Numbered from the stretch's first letter, positions 16,281 through 25,056 are shown. The stretch is DNA of 64,000 nt from Rhizobium aethiopicum (GCF_900094625.1 NZ_FMAJ01000002.1:496001-560000), one strand, 5' to 3'. The notes: generated from the sequence alone by a model not told the origin. Numbers and translations: made by a program.

Positions 16281-17608
16281 CCCTCTACTCGGTCCGTTGG
16301 GACGCGCGTCGCCAGCATCTTGTCGATGCGCATGCCGTCCATGTCGATCACCTCGAAGCGCCAGTCTTCGAAGAGGAAGGTTTCGCCAGCTTCTGGGATA
16401 TGCTGCAGCTGATGCAGCGCAAAGCCCGCAAGCGTATGGAAATCGGCGTCGGGACGATCCTTGAGGCCCAGCCGCTCGAAGGCGTCGAAGGCGGGCATCA
16501 TCGCGTCGATCAGCAGCGAGCCGTCGTCGCGCACGACGATATCGGGCTCCTCGTCGGCGCCCGGCAGATCGCCGGCGATGGCTTCCAGGAGATCGGTCTG
16601 GGTGACGATGCCTTCGAGGCTGCCATATTCGTCGATGACGATCGCGAGGCGCACGGGCGAGGCCTTGAAGCTGTCGATCACCCGCACGACCTTGGTGCCC
16701 TCGTGCAGCACCAGCGGCTGCCTGATCACATCCATCGGTCGCACCTTGCCGCCATCGAGCACCTGATCGAGAAGATCCTTCTTCAACACCATGCCGATCG
16801 GCTCGTCGATCGAGCCGCGGGCGACCAGCAGCTGTTCATGACTGCATTCGCGGATCGTCTTCAGGATCTCGGCTTCGCTGTCGTCGGCGTCGAACCATTC
16901 GATATCCAGGCGCGGCGTCATGATGTCGGAGATCGGTCGTTCGCCGATGTTGAACACCCGCTCGACGAGCTGCTGCTGCACCGGGTTCAAGAGGCCGGCC
17001 TCCTGGCTTTCGGCGACGAGTAGCTTCAGCTCCTGCGGCGAGTGGAAAGAGGATTCTCCGGTTCCGGCTCGAAGGCCGACGGCCTTGAGCACGAGATTGC
17101 CCATGCCGTTCAAGGTGAAGATCGCCGGCTTGAACAGCACCAGGAAGAGGCCGAGCGGACGCACCACGGCAAGCGAGGTTGCTTCGCTGCGCTGGAGCGC
17201 CAGGCTCTTCGGCGCGAGTTCGCCAAGCACGATATGCAGCGCGGTGATGATGACGAAGGCGATGACGATGGCGACGGTATGGGCGCCCGTCGTCGCCCAT
17301 TGCCCGGGCAGCCAGGAGAGCAGGGGTTCGATCAGATGGGCAAGCGCCGGCTCGCCGACCCAGCCGAGCGCCAGTGAGGAGATGGTGATGCCGAGCTGGG
17401 TCGCTGCGAGATTGGCGTCGAGATTGTCGATGGCGCGCTGAAGGGCCGTGGCATTCATCCGGCCCGCGGCGACGAGCTCGGCGACACGGCTGCGCCTGAC
17501 GGACACGATCGCAAATTCGGCGGCGACGAAAAAGCCATTGGCGGCCACGAGAAAAAACACGGCGAATATCCCGACATAGTCGAGGAGCCCACCCGCGGAT
17601 TCGGACAT
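16277..17608 (-). CDS. CNNM/CorC (HlyC)-family membrane protein
   Basis: 443 residues. An N-terminal DUF21/CNNM membrane domain of about 200 residues (VGIFAVFFLVAANGFFVAAEFAIV...), then a CBS pair (ISDIMTPRLDIEWF, LVARGSIDEPIGMVLKKDLL) and a C-terminal CorC_HlyC domain (PDADFHTLAGFAL). The family is linked to magnesium/cobalt efflux or ion homeostasis; older hemolysin names are not functional evidence. Start at 17608 with GAGGTAAGGAAAAC; the frame opens 31 codons earlier without support. Convergent with chrA, stops overlapping. Confidence 0.9.
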   Translation of the reverse strand: MSESAGGLLDYVGIFAVFFLVAANGFFVAAEFAIVSVRRSRVAELVAAGRMNATALQRAIDNLDANLAATQLGITISSLALGWVGEPALAHLIEPLLSWLPGQWATTGAHTVAIVIAFVIITALHIVLGELAPKSLALQRSEATSLAVVRPLGLFLVLFKPAIFTLNGMGNLVLKAVGLRAGTGESSFHSPQELKLLVAESQEAGLLNPVQQQLVERVFNIGERPISDIMTPRLDIEWFDADDSEAEILKTIRECSHEQLLVARGSIDEPIGMVLKKDLLDQVLDGGKVRPMDVIRQPLVLHEGTKVVRVIDSFKASPVRLAIVIDEYGSLEGIVTQTDLLEAIAGDLPGADEEPDIVVRDDGSLLIDAMMPAFDAFERLGLKDRPDADFHTLAGFALHQLQHIPEAGETFLFEDWRFEVIDMDGMRIDKMLATRVPTDRVEG

Positions 17609-17768
17609 GTTTTCCTTACCTCTGAATTGACGCGAGTCAGAAACTACACGCTCGCACACAAGTGGCAAGGCGCCGCCGCCATTGTTACCCTGAGCAACCA
17701 TGCCAGGTGATCATCATCGGGACCCAGAACGAGATAGATCTGCTACCAGGAAGGTGATGCCACCGCAC

Positions 17769-18152
17769 TCACTTTTTCAGCGCTTCAAAGAGCTCTATCG
17801 GGTTTCCCGCCGGATCTTCGAGCAGGATCTGCTTGCCGCCCATGCCCTGCACGATCTCATTGCGAAACCGTGCGCCCGCCTGGCGCAGCCTGCCGACTTC
17901 CGCCTCCAGGTCCGCGACTTCGATCTGGATGCGATTCCATCCGCCGGGTTCCGGTTTCCGTCCATCGGGCATGGCCTGGGGCGCTCCGCCGGGTCCCGTC
18001 ACGCCACTGACGAGCAGACGAAAACCATCCCTGGTCAGGATGGCGAAAGCCGGGGCAGGGCGAAACGCGACGGAGAAACCGAGATGCTGCGTATAGAAGT
18101 CCACGGCAGCGCCGACGTCGTCGACGATATAGCGCATGCTGATGCCAGGCAT
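17769..18152 (-). CDS. VOC/glyoxalase-fold protein
   Basis: 127-residue vicinal-oxygen-chelate protein, single glyoxalase-like domain: ISMRYIVDDVGAAVDFYTQH at the start, a second half with NRIQIEVADLEAEVGRLRQ, and the closing LLEDPAGNPIELFE with a potential metal Glu. RBS ATGGAGGAAACC supports the start at 18152; three upstream in-frame ATGs lack this spacing. Such proteins range from glyoxalases to antibiotic-resistance proteins; no specific role is visible. Confidence 0.85.
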   Translation of the reverse strand: MPGISMRYIVDDVGAAVDFYTQHLGFSVAFRPAPAFAILTRDGFRLLVSGVTGPGGAPQAMPDGRKPEPGGWNRIQIEVADLEAEVGRLRQAGARFRNEIVQGMGGKQILLEDPAGNPIELFEALKK

Positions 18153-18473
18153 GGTTTCCTCCATTAATGCCATCGTTGTCTCGAACGGTCGCAAGGACGT
18201 GTGCACGACGCTCCGTTTTCGAGTCTGCGCTTAATCCAATCGATAATCGAACCCGTTTTCCGGGCACCGTCGATCGCGTCCGATGCCTCGACCACGATTT
18301 GACTGGCCGGCATCTCGGAGAGCGGCCACATGGAAGGCTTATGAGGTCAGTCTAAAATATTAAATCCTCGCTGCATGTCACTGTGTCCATTACGAAATCT
18401 TAATTTAGCCTTCAGTTTCGGTTCATCTTTTTGGTCCTAGGTTTGGCCAGCGCCACACACAAGGAAACCCCAG
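18153..18473. other. Intergenic region upstream of the RcnB-like gene
   Basis: 321 bases between divergent genes. The right half is AT-rich (TCTAAAATATTAAATCC near 18352) and carries the promoter motif described separately at 18421. The left half contains GAACCCGTTTTCCGGGC, perhaps an eroded intergenic palindrome. No open frame with an RBS is seen. Confidence 0.5.
18421..18439 (+). promoter_or_regulatory. Shared promoter motif GTTCA-N7-GGTCCTA
   Basis: GTTCA at 18421-18425 and GGTCCTA at 18433-18439, spacer 7, located 34 bases before the ATG of the RcnB-like gene. The identical arrangement (GTTCA, N7, GGTCCTA, 33 bases to ATG) occurs at 44841-44859 before another small secreted basic protein. 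This suggests a common promoter or activator site for envelope genes. Confidence 0.5.
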
Positions 18474-18797
18474 ATGAAAAAAATCTTTGCAGCTCTTCTT
18501 TCCGCCTCCTTCCTTCTTTCGCCGATCGTCGCCTCGCAGGCAAGCGCGGATGATTTTCGCCGTCCGCCGGTCATCGAGAAAAAGGTGATCGTGAAGAAAA
18601 CGGTCGTCCGGCCGCACTGGAAGAAGGGCTATCGCGTCAACGCCGGCGAGCCCCGCCGGTTTCACAACGTCAACGACTACCGCCGCTACCGGCTGGCGCC
18701 TCCGCCGCGCGGCTATCAGTGGGTCCGCGCCGACAACGACTTTCTACTGATCGGCATCACCAGCGGGGTGATCTCCAGCATTATTGCTGGGCGTTGA
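18474..18797 (+). CDS. RcnB-like small periplasmic protein
   Basis: 107 residues with a signal peptide (MKKIFAALLSASFLLSPIVA...ASA). The mature part is very basic, with KKVIVKKTVVRPHWKKGY, and ends with the RcnB-type block YRLAPPPRGYQWVRADNDFLLIGITSGVISSII. RcnB in enterobacteria is periplasmic and modulates nickel/cobalt efflux; here no rcnA is adjacent, so the metal link is only by family. RBS AAGGAAACCCC. Confidence 0.8.
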   Translation: MKKIFAALLSASFLLSPIVASQASADDFRRPPVIEKKVIVKKTVVRPHWKKGYRVNAGEPRRFHNVNDYRRYRLAPPPRGYQWVRADNDFLLIGITSGVISSIIAGR

Positions 18798-18912
18798 TTG
18801 GCAGAATGGATGAGGGCGGCGGAGGGCGCCCTTCGTTCGTTGACGAGCTTCGCTCTTGGCTGGTCTCGACCGGTGTCTCACCGATTGTCATCCTCCGGTA
18901 AGCATCTCCTCC

Positions 18913-19086
18913 TCACCCCTGCCTGCGTGGGATCACCCGCTCCGCAATAATGCCGAGCAATCCCCTGGCTTTGCGCGCTGGCTCATCCACGGACTCATGT
19001 GTCAGCGGATGCAGGCCCTCGATCGGCGGCAGGGGATCGCATTCCTCGCAGATGCAGCGGTAGCGTTTGATCGCCGTCGCATTCAT
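18913..19086 (-). CDS. 57-residue protein with CxCxxC motif, coupled to the zinc GTPase
   Basis: A short gene whose ATG (19086-19084) overlaps the stop of the upstream GTPase gene as ATGA, so it is translated by coupling. The product starts [20 protein letters not shown], giving a CxCxxC cluster at residues 11-16, then a conserved-looking tail with two His (LHPLTHES) and ends in a basic segment. A role in zinc binding or as a partner of the GTPase is an inference from position and cysteines. The alternative is a chance frame, but the exact overlap and cysteine cluster argue against it. Confidence 0.55.
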   Translation of the reverse strand: MNATAIKRYRCICEECDPLPPIEGLHPLTHESVDEPARKARGLLGIIAERVIPRRQG

Positions 19087-20288
19087 GCCGCCTGCCTGTT
19101 CCAGCTTGCGAAAGGATCGGGGAGGTTGCGCCAGCGTTCGGGCGTGAAGGCATTGCTTTCCACCAGACAGGCGTCGAGTTCCTTTCTGATCCAGGCCTCG
19201 TCCATCGGATCGGCGCCGATGAAGACGATTTCCTGGCGGCGGTCGCCCCAGACGGGATCGAGATACGGGCCGATAGCGCGGAGAAAACCGGGTCCCTCAG
19301 GCCATTGTTCGCGCGGCACGGAAGCCCACCACAGGCCCATCTTGCCGGTGCGGACGATCGCGCCGGCCTGGCTGAGCTCGCCGACATGGTGCGGCCGGGT
19401 CGCCAGCCAGAAGAAGCCCTTGGCGCGCACCACGCCCGGCCATGTCTTATCGAGAAAGGCCTGCAGTTTCGCCGGATGGAACGGGCGTTTCTCGCGGTAG
19501 ACGAAGGAGCGGATGCCGTATTCCTCGGTCTCCGGCACGTGATCCTTGAAGCCGTGCAACTCCTTGTACCAGAGCGGGTGGGTCTCGGCCTTGTCGATAT
19601 CGAAACGGCCGGTGCCGAGTACCTCCTTCAGCGCCACCTCGCCGAAATCTGCCTCGATCAGCTTCGCATCCGGATTGAGGCCGATGATGATCTTGCGCGC
19701 GGCGTCGCGCTGTTCTTCGCTTGCCGTGCCGATCTTGTTCAGCACCACAACGTCGGCGAACTCGATCTGCTCGACCAGCAAGTCGACAATGGTCCTGTTG
19801 TCGCCGTCGCCTGTGGTTTCGCCGCGGTCGGCGAGGAAATCGGCCGAGGCATAGTCGGCCAGCAGATTGGCGGCATCGACGACGGTCACCATCGTGTCGA
19901 GCCTTGCGACGTCGGAAAGGCTCTGGCCGTTCTCGTCGCGGAATTCGAAGGTGGTGGCGACGGGCAGGGGCTCGGCGATGCCTGTGGATTCAATCAGCAG
20001 GTATTCGAAGCGCCCCTGATCGGCGAGATCGCGCACCTCTTTCAGCAAGTCGTCGCGCAGCGTGCAGCAGATGCAGCCATTGGTCATCTCGACCAGCTGT
20101 TCCTCGGTGCGCGAAAGATTGGCGCCGCCATCTCGCACCAGACTGGCGTCGATGTTCACTTCGCTCATGTCGTTGACGATGACGGCAACGCGCAGGCCCT
20201 CGCGATTGGCGAGCACATGGTTGAGAAGGGTGGTCTTGCCGGCGCCGAGAAAGCCGGAGAGCACCGTGACCGGAAGTTTGTTGTCCAT
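19083..20288 (-). CDS. CobW/COG0523-family zinc-linked GTPase
   Basis: 401 residues. P-loop GFLGAGKTT near residue 12, switch region with the metal-binding [12 protein letters not shown] near 73, ESTGIAEP, and the guanine-specificity motif VVLNKIGTA. The CobW C-terminal domain covers about residues 260-370 ([19 protein letters not shown]). COG0523 GTPases of this type (ZigA/YciC/ZNG-like) act as zinc metallochaperones under scarcity. Start at 20288 is preceded by GTGAGGTTCCC; an ATG at 20303 abuts the Zur-like box and has no RBS. It sits beside znuA and is probably Zur-controlled. Confidence 0.9.
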   Translation of the reverse strand: MDNKLPVTVLSGFLGAGKTTLLNHVLANREGLRVAVIVNDMSEVNIDASLVRDGGANLSRTEEQLVEMTNGCICCTLRDDLLKEVRDLADQGRFEYLLIESTGIAEPLPVATTFEFRDENGQSLSDVARLDTMVTVVDAANLLADYASADFLADRGETTGDGDNRTIVDLLVEQIEFADVVVLNKIGTASEEQRDAARKIIIGLNPDAKLIEADFGEVALKEVLGTGRFDIDKAETHPLWYKELHGFKDHVPETEEYGIRSFVYREKRPFHPAKLQAFLDKTWPGVVRAKGFFWLATRPHHVGELSQAGAIVRTGKMGLWWASVPREQWPEGPGFLRAIGPYLDPVWGDRRQEIVFIGADPMDEAWIRKELDACLVESNAFTPERWRNLPDPFASWNRQAA

Positions 20289-20306
20289 GGGAACCTCACT
20301 CATATT

Positions 20307-20325
20307 AATGTTATATCATTACATT
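20307..20325. promoter_or_regulatory. Zur-box-like palindrome upstream of the GTPase gene
   Basis: AATGTTATATCATTACATT, an imperfect 19-bp palindrome with AATGT/ACATT ends, lying 19 bases upstream of the chosen GTPase start. It matches the general form of alphaproteobacterial Zur sites (AATGTTATA-N-TATAACATT) and is similar to the site at 21560. Confidence 0.75.
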
Positions 20326-20457
20326 TGCGGCGCCGAAAAAAGGCGGAACGGGTCATCCGCCTCTTTCCGCATCAGCTCTCCCCGGAGCGCCGGGGGCGAG
20401 GGCGCTCTACATGTCTGGAGTGGTGTGTAACCTTTCCGAAATCAAACCGATTTCGGG

Positions 20458-21540
20458 TCAAGCGCCGGAGAGGCAGGCCTTCATGCTGTCGGCGATGCTT
20501 CGCATGAGGGTGAAGTAGAGATCGGGGCCGGCCTTGAGCGTCGCGGCCTCCGGGTCGAGCACGCCTGACTTGGCGCTCGTGCCTTCGATGACGACCTTGA
20601 CGAGGCGTGGCTCGAACTGCGGTTCGGCAAAGACGCAGGTTGCGCCGAGTTCGCCGACCTTGCGGTGGATTTCCGAAACGCGCTCGGCGCCGGGAATGGT
20701 TTCCGGACTGACGGTGATCGAGCCGGCGACGCGGATGCCATAGCGGTTCTCGAAATATTGGTAGGCATCGTGGAAGACGACGAAGGGCTTGTCCTTGACG
20801 GGCGCGACTGTGGCGGCAAGCTCCTTGTCCAGCGCCGTCAGCTTGTCATCCAGCGCCTTGGCATTGGCCTGATAGGTCAGCGCATTGGCGGGATCGGCGG
20901 CGACCAGTGTCGTGGTGATGACGGTCGCCATCGCCTTGGCATTCATCGGGTCGAGCCAGAGGTGCGTGTCGAAGGCGCCGTGGCCATGCTCATGCTCTTC
21001 ATGATCACCATGATGCGCGTGGCCATTGTCATGTCCCGGCTCAGCCGCATGATCGTGGCCATGGTCATCTCCGGCATCCGCATGCTCGGGAGCGCTTTCA
21101 TGGTCAGCGTCGTCATGCGCCTCGAAAGCGCCGCCTTCGCGGAAGGGCAGCTTGATCAGGCCTGGCGCATTGTCGAGCTCGACGACACTGGCGTTCGAGC
21201 CCAGCGCCTCGAGCGGCTTTTCGAGGAAAGCCTCCAGGTTCGGGCCGACCCAAAAGACGACCTTGGCCTCTTGCAGCGTCCGCGCATTCGAGGGCTTCAT
21301 GCTGTAGGTGTGCGGGGAGGCGCTGCCATCGACGATCAATTCCGGCTCGCCCACGCCCTGCATGATCGCCGCAACCAGCGAATGGATCGGCTTGATCGAG
21401 GTCACGACGACGGGCGCATCGGCTGCCCGCATTGTGCCGGCAAAGAGCATGGCAGGGATCGCAAGGGCCGGGATGGCGAGGGCAGCCGGAATTTTGAGGG
21501 TCAGGCTGTTCAGGGCAGGCCCCAAGGCGCGTTTCATCAT
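20458..21540 (-). CDS. znuA: Zinc ABC transporter periplasmic binding protein ZnuA
   Basis: 360 residues with a signal peptide (cleaved about MRAADA). Cluster 9 binding-protein features: VVVTSIKPIHSLVAAIM with the first zinc His, ASPHTYSMKPSNA with the second, a His/Asp-rich loop of about 50 residues (residues 140-190, at least 14 His), FDTHLWLDP with the third, and FVVFHDAYQYFENRYG. The charged loop is the zinc-specific mark that separates it from manganese homologues. Encoded divergently from znuCB across a Zur-controlled spacer. It delivers Zn2+ to ZnuB. Confidence 0.95.
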   Translation of the reverse strand: MMKRALGPALNSLTLKIPAALAIPALAIPAMLFAGTMRAADAPVVVTSIKPIHSLVAAIMQGVGEPELIVDGSASPHTYSMKPSNARTLQEAKVVFWVGPNLEAFLEKPLEALGSNASVVELDNAPGLIKLPFREGGAFEAHDDADHESAPEHADAGDDHGHDHAAEPGHDNGHAHHGDHEEHEHGHGAFDTHLWLDPMNAKAMATVITTTLVAADPANALTYQANAKALDDKLTALDKELAATVAPVKDKPFVVFHDAYQYFENRYGIRVAGSITVSPETIPGAERVSEIHRKVGELGATCVFAEPQFEPRLVKVVIEGTSAKSGVLDPEAATLKAGPDLYFTLMRSIADSMKACLSGA

Positions 21541-21559
21541 ATGCTCCGCTTGAATTGCA

Positions 21560-21598
21560 AATGTTATGTTATTACATCAATTGCGTTATGCTATAACG
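21560..21598. promoter_or_regulatory. Two Zur-box-like palindromes in the znuA/znuC divergent promoter
   Basis: Site 1 is AATGTTATGTTATTACAT at 21560-21577. Site 2 is CGTTATGCTATAACG at 21584-21598, with perfect 6-bp arms (CGTTAT/ATAACG). They are six bases apart between the two divergent starts, so one repressor dimer on each would control both znuA and znuCB-zur. Confidence 0.75.
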
Positions 21599-21638
21599 TG
21601 TGCAATAGCAGGATGCAACAGCGCTGTCGGAAAATTTG

Positions 21639-22592
21639 ATGCTCTCTCCCGCAAATACCAAGGGCGAACGGCTGGTTTCGCTTGAGAATGTCGGCGTCCT
21701 GCGCGGCGGCCGCTGGCTGGTGCGCGGCGTCGAATTTTCGGTCTCGCGCGGCGAGATTGTCACGCTGATCGGGCCGAACGGCTCGGGCAAATCGACGAGC
21801 GCCAAGGCCGCGATCGGCGTGTTGAAGCCCGACGAGGGCAGGGTCGAGCGTCTCTCCGGCCTCAAGGTCGGCTATGTCCCGCAAAAGCTTTCGATCGACT
21901 GGACGCTGCCGCTGACGGTGCGCCGGCTGATGACGCTGACCGGCCCGCTGCCGGAGCGCGACATGCAGGCAGCGCTCGAAGCCGCCGGCATCGCACATAT
22001 GATCGGCGCCGAGGTGCAGCACCTTTCGGGCGGCGAGTTCCAGCGTGCGCTGATGGCCCGGGCGATTGCCCGCAAGCCCGACCTCTTGGTGCTTGACGAG
22101 CCGGTGCAGGGGGTGGATTTCTCCGGCGAGATTGCGCTCTACGACCTCATCAAATCGATCCGCAACGCCAGCGGCTGTGGCATCCTGCTGATCTCGCACG
22201 ATCTGCACGTCGTCATGGCCGAGACCGATACGGTGATCTGCCTCAACGGCCATGTCTGCTGCCGCGGAACGCCCGAGGCCGTCAGTCGCAGCCCGGAATA
22301 TGTGCGGCTATTCGGCAGCCGGGCGGCCCAGACGCTCGCCGTCTACAGCCATCACCACGATCATACGCACTTGCCGGATGGGCGCGTGCTGCATGAGGAC
22401 GGCTCCGTCACCGATCATTGCCATCCCGAAGACGGGCATCACGCTCATGCCCCGCATGAGCACGCGCATGGCTCTCATGAGCATGATCATGGGCACGGGT
22501 ATGCGCATGCGCACGCTCATGACGATGATCATGGACACGATCATGCTCATGAACACGCCCATTCCCGCAGCGGGGAGGGCCGCCATGCTTGA
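21639..22592 (+). CDS. znuC: Zinc ABC transporter ATPase ZnuC with histidine-rich tail
   Basis: 317 residues. ABC ATPase core: Walker A IGPNGSGKST near residue 46, signature LSGGEFQRALMARA, Walker B LLVLDEPVQGVD, switch His in LLISHDLHVV. After the core ends (about residue 235) comes a C-terminal extension of roughly 80 residues with about 28 His and many Asp/Glu, which could hold zinc in the cytosol. TTG at 21636 is an alternative start directly before the ATG; the RBS is weak. It overlaps znuB by eight bases. Confidence 0.93.
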   Translation: MLSPANTKGERLVSLENVGVLRGGRWLVRGVEFSVSRGEIVTLIGPNGSGKSTSAKAAIGVLKPDEGRVERLSGLKVGYVPQKLSIDWTLPLTVRRLMTLTGPLPERDMQAALEAAGIAHMIGAEVQHLSGGEFQRALMARAIARKPDLLVLDEPVQGVDFSGEIALYDLIKSIRNASGCGILLISHDLHVVMAETDTVICLNGHVCCRGTPEAVSRSPEYVRLFGSRAAQTLAVYSHHHDHTHLPDGRVLHEDGSVTDHCHPEDGHHAHAPHEHAHGSHEHDHGHGYAHAHAHDDDHGHDHAHEHAHSRSGEGRHA

Positions 22593-23397
22593 CGATTTCT
22601 TCGTGCGCGCCATCCTTGCCGGCGTCGGACTGGCGCTGACGACAGGGCCGCTCGGCTGCTTCATCATCTGGCGGCGCATGGCCTATTTCGGCGATACGAT
22701 TGCCCATTCGGCGCTGCTCGGCGTGGCGCTGTCGCTGCTCTTCGAACTCAATCTGACGCTGGCCGTCTTCGCCGTCGCCGCGCTCGTCTCGGTGCTGCTG
22801 CTCTTCCTGCAGAAGCGCCAGGCGCTGTCGGCCGATGCGCTGCTCGGCATCCTCTCGCATGCGACACTGGCGATCGGCCTCGTCATGGTCGCCTTCATGA
22901 GCTGGGTCCGGATCGATCTCATCGCCTTCCTATTCGGGGATATCCTTGCCGTTTCCACCACCGATATCGCCCTGATCTGGGGCGGCGGGCTCTTCGTGCT
23001 CGCGGCGATCGCCTGGCTCTGGCGGCCGCTCTTGGCCGCCACCGTCAATGCCGAACTGGCCGAGGCCGAGGGCCTGAGGCCGGAGCGGGCGCGACTGTTC
23101 TTCATGCTGCTGATGGCCGTCGTTATCGCCATTGCCATGAAGATCGTCGGCATCATGCTGATCACCTCGCTGCTGATCATACCGGCCGCCGCCGCACGGC
23201 GCTTCTCGGTCACGCCGGAGATCATGGCGGTGCTCGCCTCGCTGATCGGGGCGGCCGCCGTCGTCGGCGGGCTGTTCGGCTCGCTCACCTACGACACGCC
23301 GTCCGGCCCCTCGATCGTGGTCGCGGCGCTGATCCTCTTCATTCTCAGCCTGCTTCCCGTCAGGCGCCGCGCGCTCGCGCAAGGACAAGGCTCATGA
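22585..23397 (+). CDS. znuB: Zinc ABC transporter permease ZnuB
   Basis: 270-residue inner-membrane permease of the ABC-3 family with about eight hydrophobic segments. The N-terminus FVRAILAGVGLALTTGPLGC and GDTIAHSALLGVALS match ZnuB/MntB proteins; VGIMLITSLLIIPAAAARRF forms the late helix. RBS GGGGAGGGCCGCC lies inside the end of znuC. It overlaps zur by four bases, so znuC-znuB-zur are translationally coupled. Confidence 0.93.
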   Translation: MLDDFFVRAILAGVGLALTTGPLGCFIIWRRMAYFGDTIAHSALLGVALSLLFELNLTLAVFAVAALVSVLLLFLQKRQALSADALLGILSHATLAIGLVMVAFMSWVRIDLIAFLFGDILAVSTTDIALIWGGGLFVLAAIAWLWRPLLAATVNAELAEAEGLRPERARLFFMLLMAVVIAIAMKIVGIMLITSLLIIPAAAARRFSVTPEIMAVLASLIGAAAVVGGLFGSLTYDTPSGPSIVVAALILFILSLLPVRRRALAQGQGS

Positions 23398-23792
23398 CAA
23401 CACCGCAGCTCACCAAGAACCAGTCTCTGGTTTTCGAGGTGCTTGAGAAGGCCGAGGGGCCGCTCAGCGCCTATACCATCCTCGACAAGCTGCGCGACCA
23501 TGGTTTTCGCGCGCCGCTGCAGGTTTACCGGGCACTGGAGAAGCTGCTCGAATACGGCGTCGTGCACCGGCTCGAAAGCATCAATTCCTTCGTCGCCTGC
23601 GCTCATCCCGGCGACAATTGCCACAGCCATGGCATCGTCGCATTCGCCATCTGCGAAAGCTGCGGCCAGGTGATGGAATTCCACGACCATGAGGTCGACC
23701 ACCGCCTGATGGGCTGGGTGCGCGGGCAGAAGTTCAAACCGGAGAAGACGACGATCGAGATCCGCGGTCTGTGCGAGGCTTGCGCGGCGTGA
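23394..23792 (+). CDS. zur: Zinc uptake regulator Zur (Fur family)
   Basis: 132-residue Fur-family metalloregulator. Winged-helix DNA-binding part about residues 1-75 (SAYTILDKLRDHGFRAPLQVYRALEKLLEYGVVHRLE). The dimerisation/metal part carries CAHPGDNCHSHG, the structural zinc motif CESCGQ with a second pair CEACA at the C-terminus, and HDHEVDH as regulatory ligands. Placement as last gene of the znu operon supports Zur over Fur. It should repress the boxes at 20307 and 21560 when zinc is sufficient and thereby regulate itself. Confidence 0.93.
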   Translation: MTTPQLTKNQSLVFEVLEKAEGPLSAYTILDKLRDHGFRAPLQVYRALEKLLEYGVVHRLESINSFVACAHPGDNCHSHGIVAFAICESCGQVMEFHDHEVDHRLMGWVRGQKFKPEKTTIEIRGLCEACAA

Positions 23793-23906
23793 GCGAGGGG
23801 CGCCCACCTCTCGGCGCTCATTTATGAGGCAGGCACAGGAATGAGGGTGAGGAGGCGTGACCGACAAAATTTCTGTTCACGCGCCGGGACTACTCTTCTC
23901 GCAGTA

Positions 23907-24278
23907 CTAGACGATCGCGACGCGATCGCCGAAGGGCGTGTCATCGTCGAAATTGCGGGTGCCGATCCGCTCGCTTTCGCCTGACAAGGTCGGATGCTTC
24001 GCCTGTTCACCAGTCTCTGCCTGCCCGTCCGGCATCTCGCCTCCGTCCCGCTTTCGCTCGTGCTCTTCGTCCTCGACCGCCTGCTCGAGGTGCGGGATGA
24101 GAGCGTTGGTGTGCGGCGGCTGCGCGTCCCTTCTTAAAGCCAGTTGATCGCCGGTGATTTGTGACTGGCGGGCGGCGACCCAGGCATTGTCTGGTTCCGA
24201 ACCGATCGATGTACTTGTTCCGACATTAGTCGGCTCGGAAGCCACGGTGGCGGATATGGGATTGATCGCCTCGACCAT
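23907..24278 (-). CDS. Hypothetical hydrophilic protein
   Basis: 123 residues, no signal peptide or membrane segment. The middle is strongly charged (AVEDEEHERKRDGGEMPDGQ), so largely disordered. It ends in a compact motif ERIGTRNFDDDTPFGDRVAI. The start at 24278 has a good RBS (GGAGGCTTTC). A decayed copy of the coding sequence for the terminal motif occurs about 1.1 kb away at 25057-25111 on the same strand, hinting at a family of such proteins. I do not recognise it. Confidence 0.6.
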   Translation of the reverse strand: MVEAINPISATVASEPTNVGTSTSIGSEPDNAWVAARQSQITGDQLALRRDAQPPHTNALIPHLEQAVEDEEHERKRDGGEMPDGQAETGEQAKHPTLSGESERIGTRNFDDDTPFGDRVAIV

Positions 24279-24634
24279 GAAAGCCTCCGATGACAGGGCC
24301 GGCCGCCCCAGAATAGGACGGGAGAGCGGCCTCTCAGACTCATATCGAGCGCAAGCGCCAGAACACAAGGCGAATCGGCAAACTGTGATCGGGTGCGCGC
24401 GCCAGGTCGCCCAGCCCGGCTCGCCGCTACACTGGCGTTCTCGGCAGTTCGAAGCAGCAGGGATTGTTGGTCTCTGCCGCTTGCCGGCACCGCGCAAGTG
24501 AGTTCTCTTGAACCGCATGTGGGCTCGATACAACGCCCGTCGAAGAGCGCTGCAGTTCAAGGTGGTGCGCTCGCGCTGGCAGGCACCGATTGCGGCGCTA
24601 TCTTAACGAGCTGTTGCCAAGCCCGGACACGCTC
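24279..24634. other. Gene-free stretch
   Basis: 356 bases between the hypothetical gene on the minus strand and the SnoaL-like gene. No frame with an RBS and plausible product, no repeat arms and no terminator were found. Confidence 0.4.
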
Positions 24635-25033
24635 ATGACGAAGACCGACCTTGCAGACCTCTATCGAGGCTACATCGCCTGCCTCAACAGGCGGGACTGG
24701 CCGAATCTCGGGCAGTTCGTCGCGGCCGACGCAATCCACAACGGGCGACGGCTTGGGCTGTCGGGCTACATCGCCATGTTGGAGCGGGATTTCAATGAGA
24801 TTCCAGATCTTTACTTCAATGTGCTGATGCTTGTGTCCGATCCGCCTTACGTAGCGAGCCGGCTCGGCTTTGAGTGCACACCAAAGGGTAGGTTTCTTGG
24901 CCTCGATGTGAACGGCAGGCGACTGTCGTTTGATGAGAACGTGATCTACGAATTCCGCGGCGGAAAGATCAGCGAAGTGTGGTCGGTGTTGGACAAGGTG
25001 GCAATCGAAGCGCAGCTTTCAGGCGGGCGCTGA
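24635..25033 (+). CDS. SnoaL-like ester cyclase family protein
   Basis: 132 residues of the NTF2-like alpha+beta barrel: LADLYRGYIACLNRRDWPNL at the start, a loop with AADAIHNGRRLGLSGYIAML, and a closing beta-sheet with FECTPKGRFLGLDVNGRRLS and VIYEFRGGKISEVWSVLDK. This fits the SnoaL/ester-cyclase group. The catalytic role of such stand-alone proteins is usually unknown. The start is uncertain; a TTG 15 codons upstream is open. Confidence 0.8.
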   Translation: MTKTDLADLYRGYIACLNRRDWPNLGQFVAADAIHNGRRLGLSGYIAMLERDFNEIPDLYFNVLMLVSDPPYVASRLGFECTPKGRFLGLDVNGRRLSFDENVIYEFRGGKISEVWSVLDKVAIEAQLSGGR

Positions 25034-25056
25034 CCGCTGGCACCCGGATGATGGCA

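Noticed and set aside
14960..17023. A 687-codon plus-strand frame across chrA and the CorC-like gene
   Set aside because: It runs out of frame through two clearly coding genes and encodes low-complexity Arg-rich sequence.
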